DNA from: Streptomyces composti
Lineage (GTDB): Bacteria > Actinomycetota > Actinomycetes > Streptomycetales > Streptomycetaceae
Direction of reading: 5' to 3'
DNA: 64,000 nt
NCBI RefSeq assembly: GCF_012034205.1
Contig: NZ_JAATEM010000009.1
Location: forward strand, 1 to 64,000
Shown here: positions 16,945 to 25,673 of the stretch, piece after piece
Layout of the letters: every line of letters begins with the position of its first letter
Numbering within the stretch: position 1 is the first letter of the stretch
Position numbers and translations under genes: made by a program
The notes under the pieces: model-generated
What the model was told of the DNA's origin: nothing
The model's input: the letters and a program-made list of their open reading frames with translations, nothing else
Database searches by the model: none

Positions 16945-17028
16945 ATGCCTGGAACTGGGATCGCCTTGGTGAGTCGGCGGCACGTCGACCTCGGCCGCAT
17001 GTCCAGCGCCATCTGTCCGGCGCGCTGA
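16945..17028 (+). CDS. Cysteine-type leader peptide of the sulfur assimilation operon
   Basis: A 27-codon ORF that runs ATG 16945 to TGA 17028. It encodes a peptide with the core SRRHVDLGRMSSAIC and a cysteine at position 24, four codons from the stop. I recognise this HVDL-R-SSA-C pattern as the actinobacterial 'putative leader peptide' found upstream of sulfur genes. A near-terminal Cys codon in a short ORF 129 bp before a sulfite reductase gene fits ribosome-mediated attenuation by cysteine supply. GTG 16969 is an alternative start. The spacer that follows (17029-17157) holds CGCGCG arms at 17081-17086 and 17095-17100 that could form one of the alternative hairpins. Confidence 0.75.
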   Translation: MPGTGIALVSRRHVDLGRMSSAICPAR

Positions 17029-17157
17029 GACCACCTCCAGCATCTCCCGGCATTCTCTCCCGCTTTCCCCCGCGCAATGACGCGCGAATCTGTCCGCGCG
17101 CCCGATCAGCGCTGGTCAGAGCCGCTTTTCCCGCCTGTCCCGAAGGACGTATCAGCC

Positions 17158-18873
17158 ATGGCCGCCACCCCGCAGAAGCCTGCCGCCGCGCAGAAGCCTG
17201 CCACCGCGACTCCCCGCCGCAAGGCGAGCCGTCACCGCGGTGAGGGCCAGTGGGCCGCGGGGCACTTCACCCCGCTCAACGGCAACGAGCAGGTGAAGAA
17301 GGACGACGACGGTCTCAATGTGCGGACACGCATTGAGACGATCTACTCCAAGCGCGGATTCGACTCCATCGACCCCAGCGATCTGCGCGGCCGGATGCGC
17401 TGGTGGGGCCTGTACACCCAGCGCAAGCCCGGAATCGACGGCGGCAAGACCGCGATCCTGGAGCCGGAGGAGCTGGACGACCGCTACTTCATGATGCGGG
17501 TGCGCATCGACGGCGGCGCGCTCACCACCCAGCAGCTGCGCGTCATCGGGGAGATCTCCCAGGAGTTCGCGCGCGGCACCGCCGACATCACCGACCGGCA
17601 GAACGTCCAGTACCACTGGATCCGTATCGAGGACGTGCCCGAGATCTGGGACCGGCTGGAGAGCGTCGGCCTGTCCACCGTCACCGCCTGCGGCGACACC
17701 CCGCGCGTGATGATCGGCTCGCCGGTCGCCGGCATCGCCGAGGACGAGATCATCGACGGCACTCCGGCGCTGGAGGAGATGAAGCGCCGGGTCCTGGGCA
17801 ACAAGGCCTATTCGAACCTCCCCAGGAAGTTCAAGACCGCGATCTCCGGCTCGCCGTCGCTGGACGTGGTGCACGAGATCAACGACGTCGCCTTCGTCGG
17901 CGTCCGGCACCCCGAGCACGGCCCCGGCTTCGACCTGTGGGTCGGCGGCGGCCTGTCCACCAACCCCAAGCTGGGCGTGCGGCTGGGCGCCTGGGTGCCG
18001 CTGGAGGACGTCCCCGACGTCTACGAGGGCGTGCTGTCGATCTTCCGCGACTACGGTTACCGCCGGCTGCGCAACCGGGCCCGGCTGAAGTTCCTGGTCG
18101 CCGACTGGGGCGCCGAGAAGTTCCGCCAGGTGCTGGAGGACGAGTACCTGGGGCGCAAGCTCATCGACGGTCCGGCGCCCGAGGAGCCGGTGTCCCGCTG
18201 GCGCGACCACATCGGTGTGCACCGGCAGAAGGACGGCCGCTACTACGTCGGCTTCGCCCCGCGCGTCGGCCGGGTGGACGGCACCACCCTCACCAAGATC
18301 GCCGACCTGGCGGAGGCGCACGGCTCGGGCCGGGTGCGCACCACGGTCGAGCAGAAAATGATCATCCTGGACGTGGCGGAGGACCGGGTCGACTCGCTGC
18401 TCGACTCCCTGGAGGCGCTCGACCTCAGCGCCAGGCCCTCCCCGTTCCGGCGCGGCACCATGGCCTGCACCGGCATCGAGTTCTGCAAGCTCGCCATCGT
18501 CGAGACCAAGGCGCGCGGCGCCTCACTCGTCGACGAACTGGAGCGCCGCCTGCCGGACTTCGACGAGCCGCTCACCATCAACCTCAACGGCTGCCCCAAC
18601 GCCTGCGCCCGTATCCAGGTGGCGGACATCGGTCTCAAGGGCCAGCTGGTCCTGAACGACCAGGGCGAGCAGGTCGAGGGCTACCAGGTGCACCTCGGCG
18701 GCGCGCTCGGCCTGCAGCCGGGCTTCGGCCGCAAGGTGCGCGGACTGAAGGTCACCGCGGCCGAGCTGCCGGACTACATCGAACGGGTGCTCAAGCGCTT
18801 CCAGGCGGAGCGCGAGGACGGCGAGCGGTTCGCCGCCTGGGTGAGCCGCGCCTCCGAGGAGGCCCTGTCATGA
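17158..18873 (+). CDS. Ferredoxin-dependent sulfite reductase (nitrite/sulfite reductase family)
   Basis: A 571-residue siroheme/[4Fe-4S] enzyme that reduces sulfite to sulfide with six electrons. Two ferredoxin-like half domains and two catalytic halves are recognisable. The cluster-binding cysteines are CTGIEFC (Cys437, Cys443) and NGCPNAC (Cys479, Cys483). The length and motifs match the mycobacterial NirA-type sulfite reductase. I chose ATG 17158 with GAAGGACG upstream, although an open frame extends to 17077. An alanine/proline/lysine-rich N-terminal tail of ~35 residues precedes the conserved domain. It is the first structural gene of a tightly packed operon, and its stop overlaps the next start by 4 bp. 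The sulfur context favours sulfite over nitrite. Confidence 0.92.
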   Translation: MAATPQKPAAAQKPATATPRRKASRHRGEGQWAAGHFTPLNGNEQVKKDDDGLNVRTRIETIYSKRGFDSIDPSDLRGRMRWWGLYTQRKPGIDGGKTAILEPEELDDRYFMMRVRIDGGALTTQQLRVIGEISQEFARGTADITDRQNVQYHWIRIEDVPEIWDRLESVGLSTVTACGDTPRVMIGSPVAGIAEDEIIDGTPALEEMKRRVLGNKAYSNLPRKFKTAISGSPSLDVVHEINDVAFVGVRHPEHGPGFDLWVGGGLSTNPKLGVRLGAWVPLEDVPDVYEGVLSIFRDYGYRRLRNRARLKFLVADWGAEKFRQVLEDEYLGRKLIDGPAPEEPVSRWRDHIGVHRQKDGRYYVGFAPRVGRVDGTTLTKIADLAEAHGSGRVRTTVEQKMIILDVAEDRVDSLLDSLEALDLSARPSPFRRGTMACTGIEFCKLAIVETKARGASLVDELERRLPDFDEPLTINLNGCPNACARIQVADIGLKGQLVLNDQGEQVEGYQVHLGGALGLQPGFGRKVRGLKVTAAELPDYIERVLKRFQAEREDGERFAAWVSRASEEALS

Positions 18874-19058
18874 GCGAGCGCGCGGCGCCCTTCTACTGCC
18901 CGTACTGCGGCGACGAGGACCTGCGGCCCAGCGAGGCCGCCGACGGCGGGCACGGCGCCTGGGAGTGCGGGGCCTGCAACCGGGCCTTCCGGCTGAAGTT
19001 CCTCGGGCTGCTGAGCCGGGGTCTCGGGCGATCCGACACGGGAGGGGAGCGGATATGA
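18870..19058 (+). CDS. Small zinc-ribbon protein of the sulfur operon
   Basis: A 62-residue protein with two CxxC knuckles (FYCPYCGDEDLRP and WECGACNRAFRLKF), a classic zinc-ribbon or rubredoxin-like layout. It is locked between the sulfite reductase and cysH by ATGA overlaps on both sides, so its expression is stoichiometrically tied to them. It may be an electron carrier or assembly factor for one of the two Fe-S reductases, which is inference. The same small gene lies at this place in S. coelicolor as I recall it. Confidence 0.85.
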   Translation: MSERAAPFYCPYCGDEDLRPSEAADGGHGAWECGACNRAFRLKFLGLLSRGLGRSDTGGERI

Positions 19059-19765
19059 CGGCCGTTCAGGAAGAGCGCAGCGCCGAGGAGTTGAAGGCGC
19101 TCGCCGAGCAGGCGGGCCGGGACCTCGAGGACGCCTCCGCGCTGGAGATCCTGCAGTGGGCCGCCGGGACGTTCGGCAAGCGCTTCTGCGTGACCTCCTC
19201 GATGGAGGACGCGGTGGTCGCCCACCTCGCCTCGCGCGCCCTGCCCGGCGTCGACGTGGTGTTCCTCGACACCGGCTACCACTTCCCGGAGACCATCGGC
19301 ACCCGGGACGCGGTCGCGGCCGTCATGGATGTCAACGTCATCACCCTGACGCCCCGGCAGACCGTCGCCGAGCAGGACGCCGAGTACGGCCCCGGGCTGC
19401 ACGACCGGGACCCCGACCTGTGCTGCAAGCTGCGCAAGGTGCAGCCGCTGGAGGAGGGCCTGAAGGGCTACCAGGCGTGGGCGACCGGCCTGCGCCGCGA
19501 CGAGTCCCCCACCCGGGCGAACACCCCGGTCGTCGGCTGGGACGCCAAGCGGCAGAAGGTCAAGATCTCCCCCATCGCCCGCTGGACCCAGGACGACGTG
19601 GACGCCTACGTCGCCGAGCACGGCGTACTGACCAACCCGCTGCTGATGGACGGCTACGCCTCCGTCGGCTGCGCGCCCTGCACCCGCCGGGTGCTCGAGG
19701 GCGAGGACCCGCGCGCAGGCCGCTGGGCGGGCCGCGCCAAGACCGAGTGCGGACTGCACGGCTGA
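19055..19765 (+). CDS. cysH: Phosphoadenylyl/adenylyl-sulfate reductase
   Basis: A 236-residue reductase that converts activated sulfate (APS or PAPS) to sulfite with thioredoxin. The SSMEDAVVAHL loop is the family's nucleotide-binding motif. Cysteine pairs CCKLRK and GCAPCTRR are the ligands of a [4Fe-4S] cluster, which points to the APS-reducing bacterial type. The catalytic cysteine is in the C-terminal KTECGLH. The presence of cysC leaves PAPS use possible. It begins with an ATGA overlap with the zinc-ribbon gene. Confidence 0.93.
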   Translation: MTAVQEERSAEELKALAEQAGRDLEDASALEILQWAAGTFGKRFCVTSSMEDAVVAHLASRALPGVDVVFLDTGYHFPETIGTRDAVAAVMDVNVITLTPRQTVAEQDAEYGPGLHDRDPDLCCKLRKVQPLEEGLKGYQAWATGLRRDESPTRANTPVVGWDAKRQKVKISPIARWTQDDVDAYVAEHGVLTNPLLMDGYASVGCAPCTRRVLEGEDPRAGRWAGRAKTECGLHG

Positions 19766-19798
19766 GCCATGACGACCACCGAGCTTCAGGAGAACCAC

Positions 19799-20335
19799 GT
19801 GACGACCGGAGCCACCGTCTGGCTCACGGGTCTGCCGAGCGCCGGCAAGACCACCATCGCGTACGAGCTGGCCGGCCGGCTGCGCGAACAGGGCCGCCGC
19901 GTCGAGGTGCTCGACGGCGACGAGATCCGCGAGTTCCTCTCCGCGGGCCTCGGCTTCAGCCGTGAGGACCGGCACACCAATGTGCAGCGCATCGGGTTCG
20001 TCGCCGAACTGCTCGCCCGCAACGGCGTCGTGGCGCTGGTGCCGGTGATCGCGCCGTACGCGGACAGCCGGGACGCGGTGCGCAAGCGTCACGAGGCGAA
20101 CGGGACCCCGTACGTGGAGGTGCATGTGGCGACCCCGGTCGAGGTGTGCTCCGTCCGCGACGTCAAGGGCCTGTACGCCAAGCAGGCCGCCGGGGAACTC
20201 ACCGGCCTGACCGGGGTGGACGACCCCTACGAGGAGCCCGAGGCACCCGACCTGCGCATCGAGTCGCAGCACCAGACGGTGCAGGAGTCCGCGGCGTCGG
20301 TTTTCGCGCTGCTGAGCGAGAAGGGACTGGCATGA
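19799..20335 (+). CDS. cysC: Adenylyl-sulfate kinase
   Basis: A 178-residue kinase that phosphorylates APS to PAPS. The P-loop GLPSAGKTT lies near the N-terminus, and DGDEIREFLSAGLGFSREDR and GLYAKQAAGE are the family's APS-binding motifs. The start is decided by an AGGAG at 19788-19792, six nucleotides before GTG 19799. The in-frame ATG at 19769 has no ribosome binding site and would add a non-conserved ten-residue tail. It overlaps cysD by 4 bp. Confidence 0.92.
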   Translation: MTTGATVWLTGLPSAGKTTIAYELAGRLREQGRRVEVLDGDEIREFLSAGLGFSREDRHTNVQRIGFVAELLARNGVVALVPVIAPYADSRDAVRKRHEANGTPYVEVHVATPVEVCSVRDVKGLYAKQAAGELTGLTGVDDPYEEPEAPDLRIESQHQTVQESAASVFALLSEKGLA

Positions 20336-21270
20336 CGACGAGCGTCACGACCGTCACCGAGGACACCGAGAGCCCGTACGCGCTCTCCCACCTGGACGCG
20401 CTGGAGTCCGAGGCGGTGCACATCTTCCGTGAGGTGGCGGGGGAGTTCGAGAACCCGGTGATCCTGTTCTCCGGCGGCAAGGACTCCATCGTCATGCTGC
20501 ATCTGGCGTTGAAGGCGTTCGCCCCGGCGCCGGTGCCGTTCGCGCTGCTGCACGTGGACACCGGGCACAACTTCCCCGAGGTCATCGACTACCGGGACCG
20601 CACGGTGGCCCGGCACGGTCTGCGGCTGCACGTGGCCTCGGTGCAGGACTACATCGACCGGGGGGTGCTCAAGGAGCGCCCGGACGGCACACGCAACCCG
20701 CTGCAGACGCTGCCGCTGACGGAGAAGATCCAGAGCGAGAGGTTCGACGCCGTGTTCGGCGGGGGGCGCCGGGACGAGGAGAAGGCCCGCGCCAAGGAGC
20801 GGGTGTTCAGCCTGCGGGACGAGTTCTCGCAGTGGGATCCGCGCCGGCAGCGTCCGGAGCTGTGGAATCTGTACAACGGCCGGCACGCCCCCGGCGAGCA
20901 TGTGCGGGTCTTCCCGCTGTCGAACTGGACCGAGCTGGATGTGTGGCAGTACATCGCCCGCGAGCGCATCGAGCTGCCGGCCATCTACTTCGCCCATGAA
21001 CGTGAGGTGTTCCGGCGCAACGGGATGTGGCTGACGGCGGGCGAGTGGGGCGGCCCGAAGGAGGGCGAGGTCGTCGAGAAGCGGCTGGTGCGCTACCGGA
21101 CCGTGGGCGACATGTCCTGCACCGGCGCGGTGGACTCCGACGCCGACACGATCGAGAAGGTGATCACCGAGATCGCCGCCTCCCGGCTGACCGAGCGCGG
21201 CGCCACCCGCGCCGACGACAAGCTGTCCGAGGCCGCGATGGAGGACCGCAAGCGCGAGGGGTACTTCTAG
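20332..21270 (+). CDS. cysD: Sulfate adenylyltransferase subunit 2
   Basis: A 312-residue ATP sulfurylase catalytic subunit that makes APS from sulfate and ATP. The PP-loop motif ILFSGGKDSIVMLHLA is near residue 45, and ...FGGGRRDEEKARAKERVFS and LSNWTELDVWQYI are typical of CysD. It starts by ATGA overlap with cysC and ends 2 bp before cysN, its GTPase partner. Confidence 0.95.
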   Translation: MTTSVTTVTEDTESPYALSHLDALESEAVHIFREVAGEFENPVILFSGGKDSIVMLHLALKAFAPAPVPFALLHVDTGHNFPEVIDYRDRTVARHGLRLHVASVQDYIDRGVLKERPDGTRNPLQTLPLTEKIQSERFDAVFGGGRRDEEKARAKERVFSLRDEFSQWDPRRQRPELWNLYNGRHAPGEHVRVFPLSNWTELDVWQYIARERIELPAIYFAHEREVFRRNGMWLTAGEWGGPKEGEVVEKRLVRYRTVGDMSCTGAVDSDADTIEKVITEIAASRLTERGATRADDKLSEAAMEDRKREGYF

Positions 21271-21272
21271 AC

Positions 21273-22607
21273 ATGAGCACCACCACGACCGAGGCTCTCT
21301 CGGCCACCACTCTGCTGCGGTTCGCCACCGCCGGTTCCGTCGACGACGGCAAGTCCACGCTGGTCGGGCGGCTGCTGCACGACTCCAAGTCGGTTCTGGC
21401 CGACCAGCTGGAGGCCGTGGAGCGCGCCTCGCTCAGCCGCGGCCAGGAGGGACCGGACCTGGCCCTGCTCACCGACGGGCTGCGCGCCGAGCGGGAGCAG
21501 GGCATCACCATCGACGTGGCCTACCGCTACTTCGCCACCCCCCGGCGGCGGTTCATCCTCGCCGACACCCCCGGCCATGTGCAGTACACCCGGAACATGG
21601 TCACCGGCGCCTCCACCGCCGAGCTGACGGTGATCCTGGTCGACGCCCGCAACGGCGTCGTCGAGCAGACCCGCCGGCACGCCGCCATCGCCGCGCTGCT
21701 GCGCGTGCCGCACGTCGTCCTGGCGGTCAACAAGATGGACCTGGTCGGCTACCGGGAGCCGGTGTTCGCGCAGATCGCGAAGGAGTTCACCGCCTACGCC
21801 ACCGAACTGGGCGTGCCCGAGGTCACCGCCATCCCGATCTCCGCGCTGGTCGGCGACAATGTCGTGGAACCTTCCGCGCACATGGACTGGTACGGCGGTC
21901 CCACCGTCCTGGAGCACCTGGAGACCGTGCCGGTCAGCCACGACCTGGCGCACTGCCACGCCCGGCTGCCCGTGCAGTACGTCATCCGCCCGCGCAGCGC
22001 GGAGCTGCCCGACTACCGCGGCTACGCCGGGCAGATCGCCGCCGGCACCTTCCGGGTGGGCGACGAGGTGACGGTGCTGCCGTCCGGGCGGTCGACCACG
22101 ATCACCGGGATCGACCTGCTGGGCAAGCCCGTCGACATCGCCTGGACGCCGCAGTCGGTGACGCTGCTGCTCGCCGACGACATCGACATCTCCCGCGGCG
22201 ACCTGATCGTCCCTGCCAAGGACGCCCCGGCGACCACGCAGGATCTGGAGGCGACGGTGTGCCATGTCGCCGACGAGCCGCTGACCGTCGGCCACCGGGT
22301 GCTGATCAAGCACGGCACGCGCACGGTCAAGGCGATCGTCAAGGACATCCCGTCCCGGCTGACCCTGGACGACCTCTCGCTGCACCCGCACCCGGGCAGA
22401 CTGGTCGCCAACGACATCGGCCGGGTGAAGATCCGCACCGCCGAGCCGCTGCCCGCCGACTCCTACTCCGACTCCCGGCGCACCGGTTCGTTCATCCTGA
22501 TCGACCCCGGCGACGGCACCACGCTCACCGCCGGCATGGTCGGCGAGTCCTTCGCCGCCCCGGAGCCCGTCAAGGACGACGCCGAGGACGACGGGTGGGA
22601 CTTCTGA
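21273..22607 (+). CDS. cysN: Sulfate adenylyltransferase subunit 1 (GTPase)
   Basis: A 444-residue EF-Tu-like GTPase that drives APS synthesis by CysD. G1 is GSVDDGKST (residues ~21-29), G3 is DTPGHVQY, and G4 is NKMD. Two β-barrel domains follow. It is a stand-alone CysN rather than a CysNC fusion, consistent with the separate cysC here. Confidence 0.95.
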   Translation: MSTTTTEALSATTLLRFATAGSVDDGKSTLVGRLLHDSKSVLADQLEAVERASLSRGQEGPDLALLTDGLRAEREQGITIDVAYRYFATPRRRFILADTPGHVQYTRNMVTGASTAELTVILVDARNGVVEQTRRHAAIAALLRVPHVVLAVNKMDLVGYREPVFAQIAKEFTAYATELGVPEVTAIPISALVGDNVVEPSAHMDWYGGPTVLEHLETVPVSHDLAHCHARLPVQYVIRPRSAELPDYRGYAGQIAAGTFRVGDEVTVLPSGRSTTITGIDLLGKPVDIAWTPQSVTLLLADDIDISRGDLIVPAKDAPATTQDLEATVCHVADEPLTVGHRVLIKHGTRTVKAIVKDIPSRLTLDDLSLHPHPGRLVANDIGRVKIRTAEPLPADSYSDSRRTGSFILIDPGDGTTLTAGMVGESFAAPEPVKDDAEDDGWDF

Positions 22608-22841
22608 GCATGCATCCGGCCGGCTGCCGCGACTACTTCGCCACGTTCGCCAAGGAGGGCGGGCGTGTCGGCAGTGGTGCGCTGGGCAGCGGCCAGGGCG
22701 GGGTGGCCCGATGTGCGCGATGAGCCGCGCGGACCGTCCCGGCCCGCGCACACCCCACCGCCGTAGACGAAAACCTGCCGACTCCCGGCCGCGTACCGAC
22801 GCCGGTACGTGACCGCCGGGCCTGGCGAGAGGAAACCCCTG
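22608..22841 (+). other. Gap between cysN and the sulfonate transporter genes
   Basis: 234 bp, the only sizeable gap in the operon. A 37-codon ORF (22610-22723) starts 2 bp after the cysN stop, but its glycine-rich product resembles nothing I know, so I do not call it a gene. The gap may hold an internal promoter for ssuA. The ribosome binding site AGAGGA at 22828-22833 belongs to ssuA. Confidence 0.4.
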
Positions 22842-23975
22842 GTGCCTGCCACGACCGCCCTGCGCCGCGTCCTCGCGGTGCTGGCCGTGCTGCCGCTGTT
22901 CGCCCTGGCCGCCTGCGGCTACGGGTCCCAGGCGAAGGACCACGGCAGCACCGCGATCGCCGCCGGCGCCCGGAAGACCGACGGTCTCGACGCGGTGCGG
23001 ATCGGCCACTTCGGCAACCTCACCCACGGCACCGCCCTGGTCGGCAAGAACAAGGGCTTCTTCCAGAAGGCGCTCGGCGCGACCGAGGCACGCTACGCGG
23101 TGTTCAACGCGGGCCCCTCGCAGATCGAGGCGCTCAACTCGGGCTCCATCGACATCGGCTGGATCGGCCCCTCCCCCGCGATCAACGGCTACGTCAAGTC
23201 GCAGGGCACCAACCTGCGCATCATCGGCGGCTCGGCGTCGGGCGGGGTGAAGCTCGTCGTCGACCCCGGAAAGGTGACGTCGCCGAAGGACGTCAGGGGC
23301 AAGCGGATCGCCACCCCGCAGCTCGGCAACACCCAGGACGTGGCGTTCCTGCACTGGGCGTCCGAGCAGGGCTGGGACGTGGACCCGCTCAGCGGCAGGG
23401 GCGACGTCACCGTCGTGCGCAGCGACAACAAGGTCACCCCCGACGCCTTCCGGTCCGGGTCCGTCGACGGCGCCTGGGTGCCGGAGCCCACCGCGTCCAA
23501 ACTGGTCGCCGAGGGCGGCAAGGTGCTCCTCGACGAGGCCTCGCTGTGGCCGGACGAGGAGTTCGTCATCACCAACATCGTGGTCCGGCAGGAATTCCTG
23601 AAGGAGCACCCGAAGGCCGTCGAGGCGGTGCTGCGGGCCTCCCTGGAGACCAACCGCTGGATCAACGCCCACCCGGAGCAGGCCAAGGCCGCCGCCAACG
23701 AGCAGCTGGCCGCCGACGCCGGCAAGGCCCTGCCGGACGAGGTGCTGGACCCGGCGTGGGAGTCGATCCGGTTCACCGACGACCCGCTGGCCCGAACCCT
23801 CGGCCGGCAGGCCGACCACGCCGTCGAGGCCGGCCTGCTCGAGCAGCCGGACCTCACCGGCATCTACGACCTCACGCTCCTCAACAAGCTCCTCGAGGCT
23901 GAGGGCGAACCCCCCTTCGACGACGCCGGCCTCGGTGCCGGACAGCCCGCATCCCCGAAGAGTCCCAGGAGGTGA
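22842..23975 (+). CDS. ssuA: Sulfonate-type ABC transporter substrate-binding lipoprotein
   Basis: A 377-residue exported lipoprotein. The signal peptide ends in a lipobox, LFALAAC (Cys25). The mature part is an SsuA/NMT1-type binding fold with RIGHFGNLTHGTALVG near its start and GSIDIGWIGPSPAINGY, typical of aliphatic-sulfonate binders. The start is GTG 22842, decided by AGAGGA eight bases upstream; the GTG at 22809 lacks one. It lies directly before the ATPase and permease genes and supplies organosulfur to the reductive pathway encoded upstream. The exact ligand (sulfonate, taurine or sulfate ester) is inferred. Confidence 0.88.
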   Translation: MPATTALRRVLAVLAVLPLFALAACGYGSQAKDHGSTAIAAGARKTDGLDAVRIGHFGNLTHGTALVGKNKGFFQKALGATEARYAVFNAGPSQIEALNSGSIDIGWIGPSPAINGYVKSQGTNLRIIGGSASGGVKLVVDPGKVTSPKDVRGKRIATPQLGNTQDVAFLHWASEQGWDVDPLSGRGDVTVVRSDNKVTPDAFRSGSVDGAWVPEPTASKLVAEGGKVLLDEASLWPDEEFVITNIVVRQEFLKEHPKAVEAVLRASLETNRWINAHPEQAKAAANEQLAADAGKALPDEVLDPAWESIRFTDDPLARTLGRQADHAVEAGLLEQPDLTGIYDLTLLNKLLEAEGEPPFDDAGLGAGQPASPKSPRR

Positions 23976-23980
23976 CGACC

Positions 23981-24772
23981 ATGGCCACCACGCTCGCCAA
24001 GGCCGACGACGGTCAGCGGACCGAGGTCTCGCACGCCGCGCGCATCGAGCACATCTCCAAGTCGTTCGACGGACCGGCCGGCCGCCAGCTCGTGCTGGAC
24101 GACATCAGCCTCGATGTCGCACCGGGCGAGTTCGTGACCCTGCTGGGTGCCTCCGGCTGCGGCAAGTCCACGCTGCTCAACCTGGTCGCGGGCCTGGACC
24201 GGCCCAGCGCCGGCACCATCACCACCGACGGCCGCCCCGCCCTGATGTTCCAGGAGCACGCCCTCTTTCCCTGGCTGACCGCGGGCAAGAACATCGAACT
24301 CGCCCTGAAGCTGCGCGGCGTGCCGAAGTCCGAGCGGCGCGAACGCGCCGAGGAGTTGCTGGAGCTGGTGCGGCTGAAGGGCGCGCACCGCAAGCGGGTG
24401 CACGAGCTGTCCGGCGGTATGCGCCAGCGGGTCGCCCTGGCCCGCGCGCTCGCCCAGGAGAGCAAGCTGCTGCTGATGGACGAGCCGTTCGCGGCGCTGG
24501 ACGCCATCACCCGCGACGTGCTGCACGACGAGCTGACCCGCATCTGGCGCGAGACCCGGCTGTCGGTGCTGTTCGTGACGCACAACGTGCGCGAGGCCGT
24601 GCGGCTCGCCCAGCGCGTGGTGCTGCTGTCGTCCCGGCCGGGCCGGATCGCCCGCGAGTGGCGGGTGGACATTCCGCATCCGCGCCGCATCGAGGACACC
24701 GCGGTCGCGGAGCTGTCCGTCGAGATCACCGAAGAGCTCCGGGGGGAGATCCGCCGCCATGGCCAGCACTGA
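23981..24772 (+). CDS. ssuB: Sulfonate-type ABC transporter ATP-binding protein
   Basis: A 263-residue ABC ATPase. Walker A GASGCGKST, Q-loop MFQEHALFPWLT, signature LSGGMRQR and Walker B LLLMDEP are all intact. I chose ATG 23981 because a full AGGAGG lies 8 nt before it; the GTG at 23972 overlaps that site. It overlaps the permease gene by 14 bp. Confidence 0.93.
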   Translation: MATTLAKADDGQRTEVSHAARIEHISKSFDGPAGRQLVLDDISLDVAPGEFVTLLGASGCGKSTLLNLVAGLDRPSAGTITTDGRPALMFQEHALFPWLTAGKNIELALKLRGVPKSERRERAEELLELVRLKGAHRKRVHELSGGMRQRVALARALAQESKLLLMDEPFAALDAITRDVLHDELTRIWRETRLSVLFVTHNVREAVRLAQRVVLLSSRPGRIAREWRVDIPHPRRIEDTAVAELSVEITEELRGEIRRHGQH

Positions 24773-25673
24773 GACCACCCAGGACGTCAAGGACGCCAGG
24801 AGCCCCGGCGAGGCCTCGGACCTCGCCGGCCTGGAGGCGGGCCTGGACGCCCTGGAGACCGTGCAGACCCGGCGCAAGCCGCTGCGGCAGACCTTCACCG
24901 AGAAGATCCTGCCGCCCGTGGTCGCCATCGCCCTCGTCCTGGCGGTGTGGCAGGCGCTGATCTCCTTCAAGGTCGTCGACGACCCGACCAAGCTGCCCTC
25001 GCCCGGCGCCGTGTGGGAGGTGCTGCGCCAGGCGTGGCTCCAGGGCGAACTGCTCGGCTACATCTGGACCAGCGTCTCGCGCGGCCTGCTCGGCTTCTGC
25101 TTCGCGCTGCTCATCGGCACCCCGCTCGGCCTGCTGGTGGCCCGGGTGAAGGTGGTGCGGGCGGCCATCGGCCCGATCCTGACCGGCCTTCAGTCCCTGC
25201 CGTCGGTCGCCTGGGTGCCCCCCGCCGTGATCTGGCTCGGCCTGAACAACCAGATGATGTACGCCGTCATCCTGCTCGGCGCCGTCCCCTCCATCGCCAA
25301 CGGCCTGGTCTCCGGCGTCGACCAGGTGCCGCCGCTGTTCCTGCGCGCGGGCCGCACCCTGGGCGCCACCGGTCTCAAGGGCACCTGGCACATCGTGCTG
25401 CCGGCCGCCCTGCCCGGCTATGTGGGCGGCCTGAAGCAGGGCTGGGCGTTCTCCTGGCGCTCCCTGATGGCCGCGGAGATCATCGCCTCCTTCCCCGACC
25501 TGGGCATCGGCCTCGGCCAGCTGCTGGAGAACGGCCGCAACGCCAGCGACATGGCCATGGTGTTCGAGGCCATCCTGCTCATCCTCACCGTCGGCATCGC
25601 CATCGACCTGCTGATCTTCAGCCCGCTGGAGCGGTGGGTGCTGCGCAGCCGCGGCCTGTTGGTGAAGAGCTGA
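24759..25673 (+). CDS. ssuC: Sulfonate-type ABC transporter permease
   Basis: A 304-residue inner-membrane permease with six hydrophobic segments and the EAA-like loop GRTLGATGLKGTWHIVLPAALPGYVGG that contacts the ATPase. A charged N-terminal tail of ~45 residues precedes the first membrane segment. It overlaps ssuB by 14 bp, and its stop shares a base with the start of the next gene. Confidence 0.92.
   Translation: MASTETTQDVKDARSPGEASDLAGLEAGLDALETVQTRRKPLRQTFTEKILPPVVAIALVLAVWQALISFKVVDDPTKLPSPGAVWEVLRQAWLQGELLGYIWTSVSRGLLGFCFALLIGTPLGLLVARVKVVRAAIGPILTGLQSLPSVAWVPPAVIWLGLNNQMMYAVILLGAVPSIANGLVSGVDQVPPLFLRAGRTLGATGLKGTWHIVLPAALPGYVGGLKQGWAFSWRSLMAAEIIASFPDLGIGLGQLLENGRNASDMAMVFEAILLILTVGIAIDLLIFSPLERWVLRSRGLLVKS

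Noticed and set aside
22610..22723. A 37-codon ORF just after cysN
   Set aside because: No ribosome binding site of its own, glycine-rich product, no family resemblance; kept only as a note on the gap.
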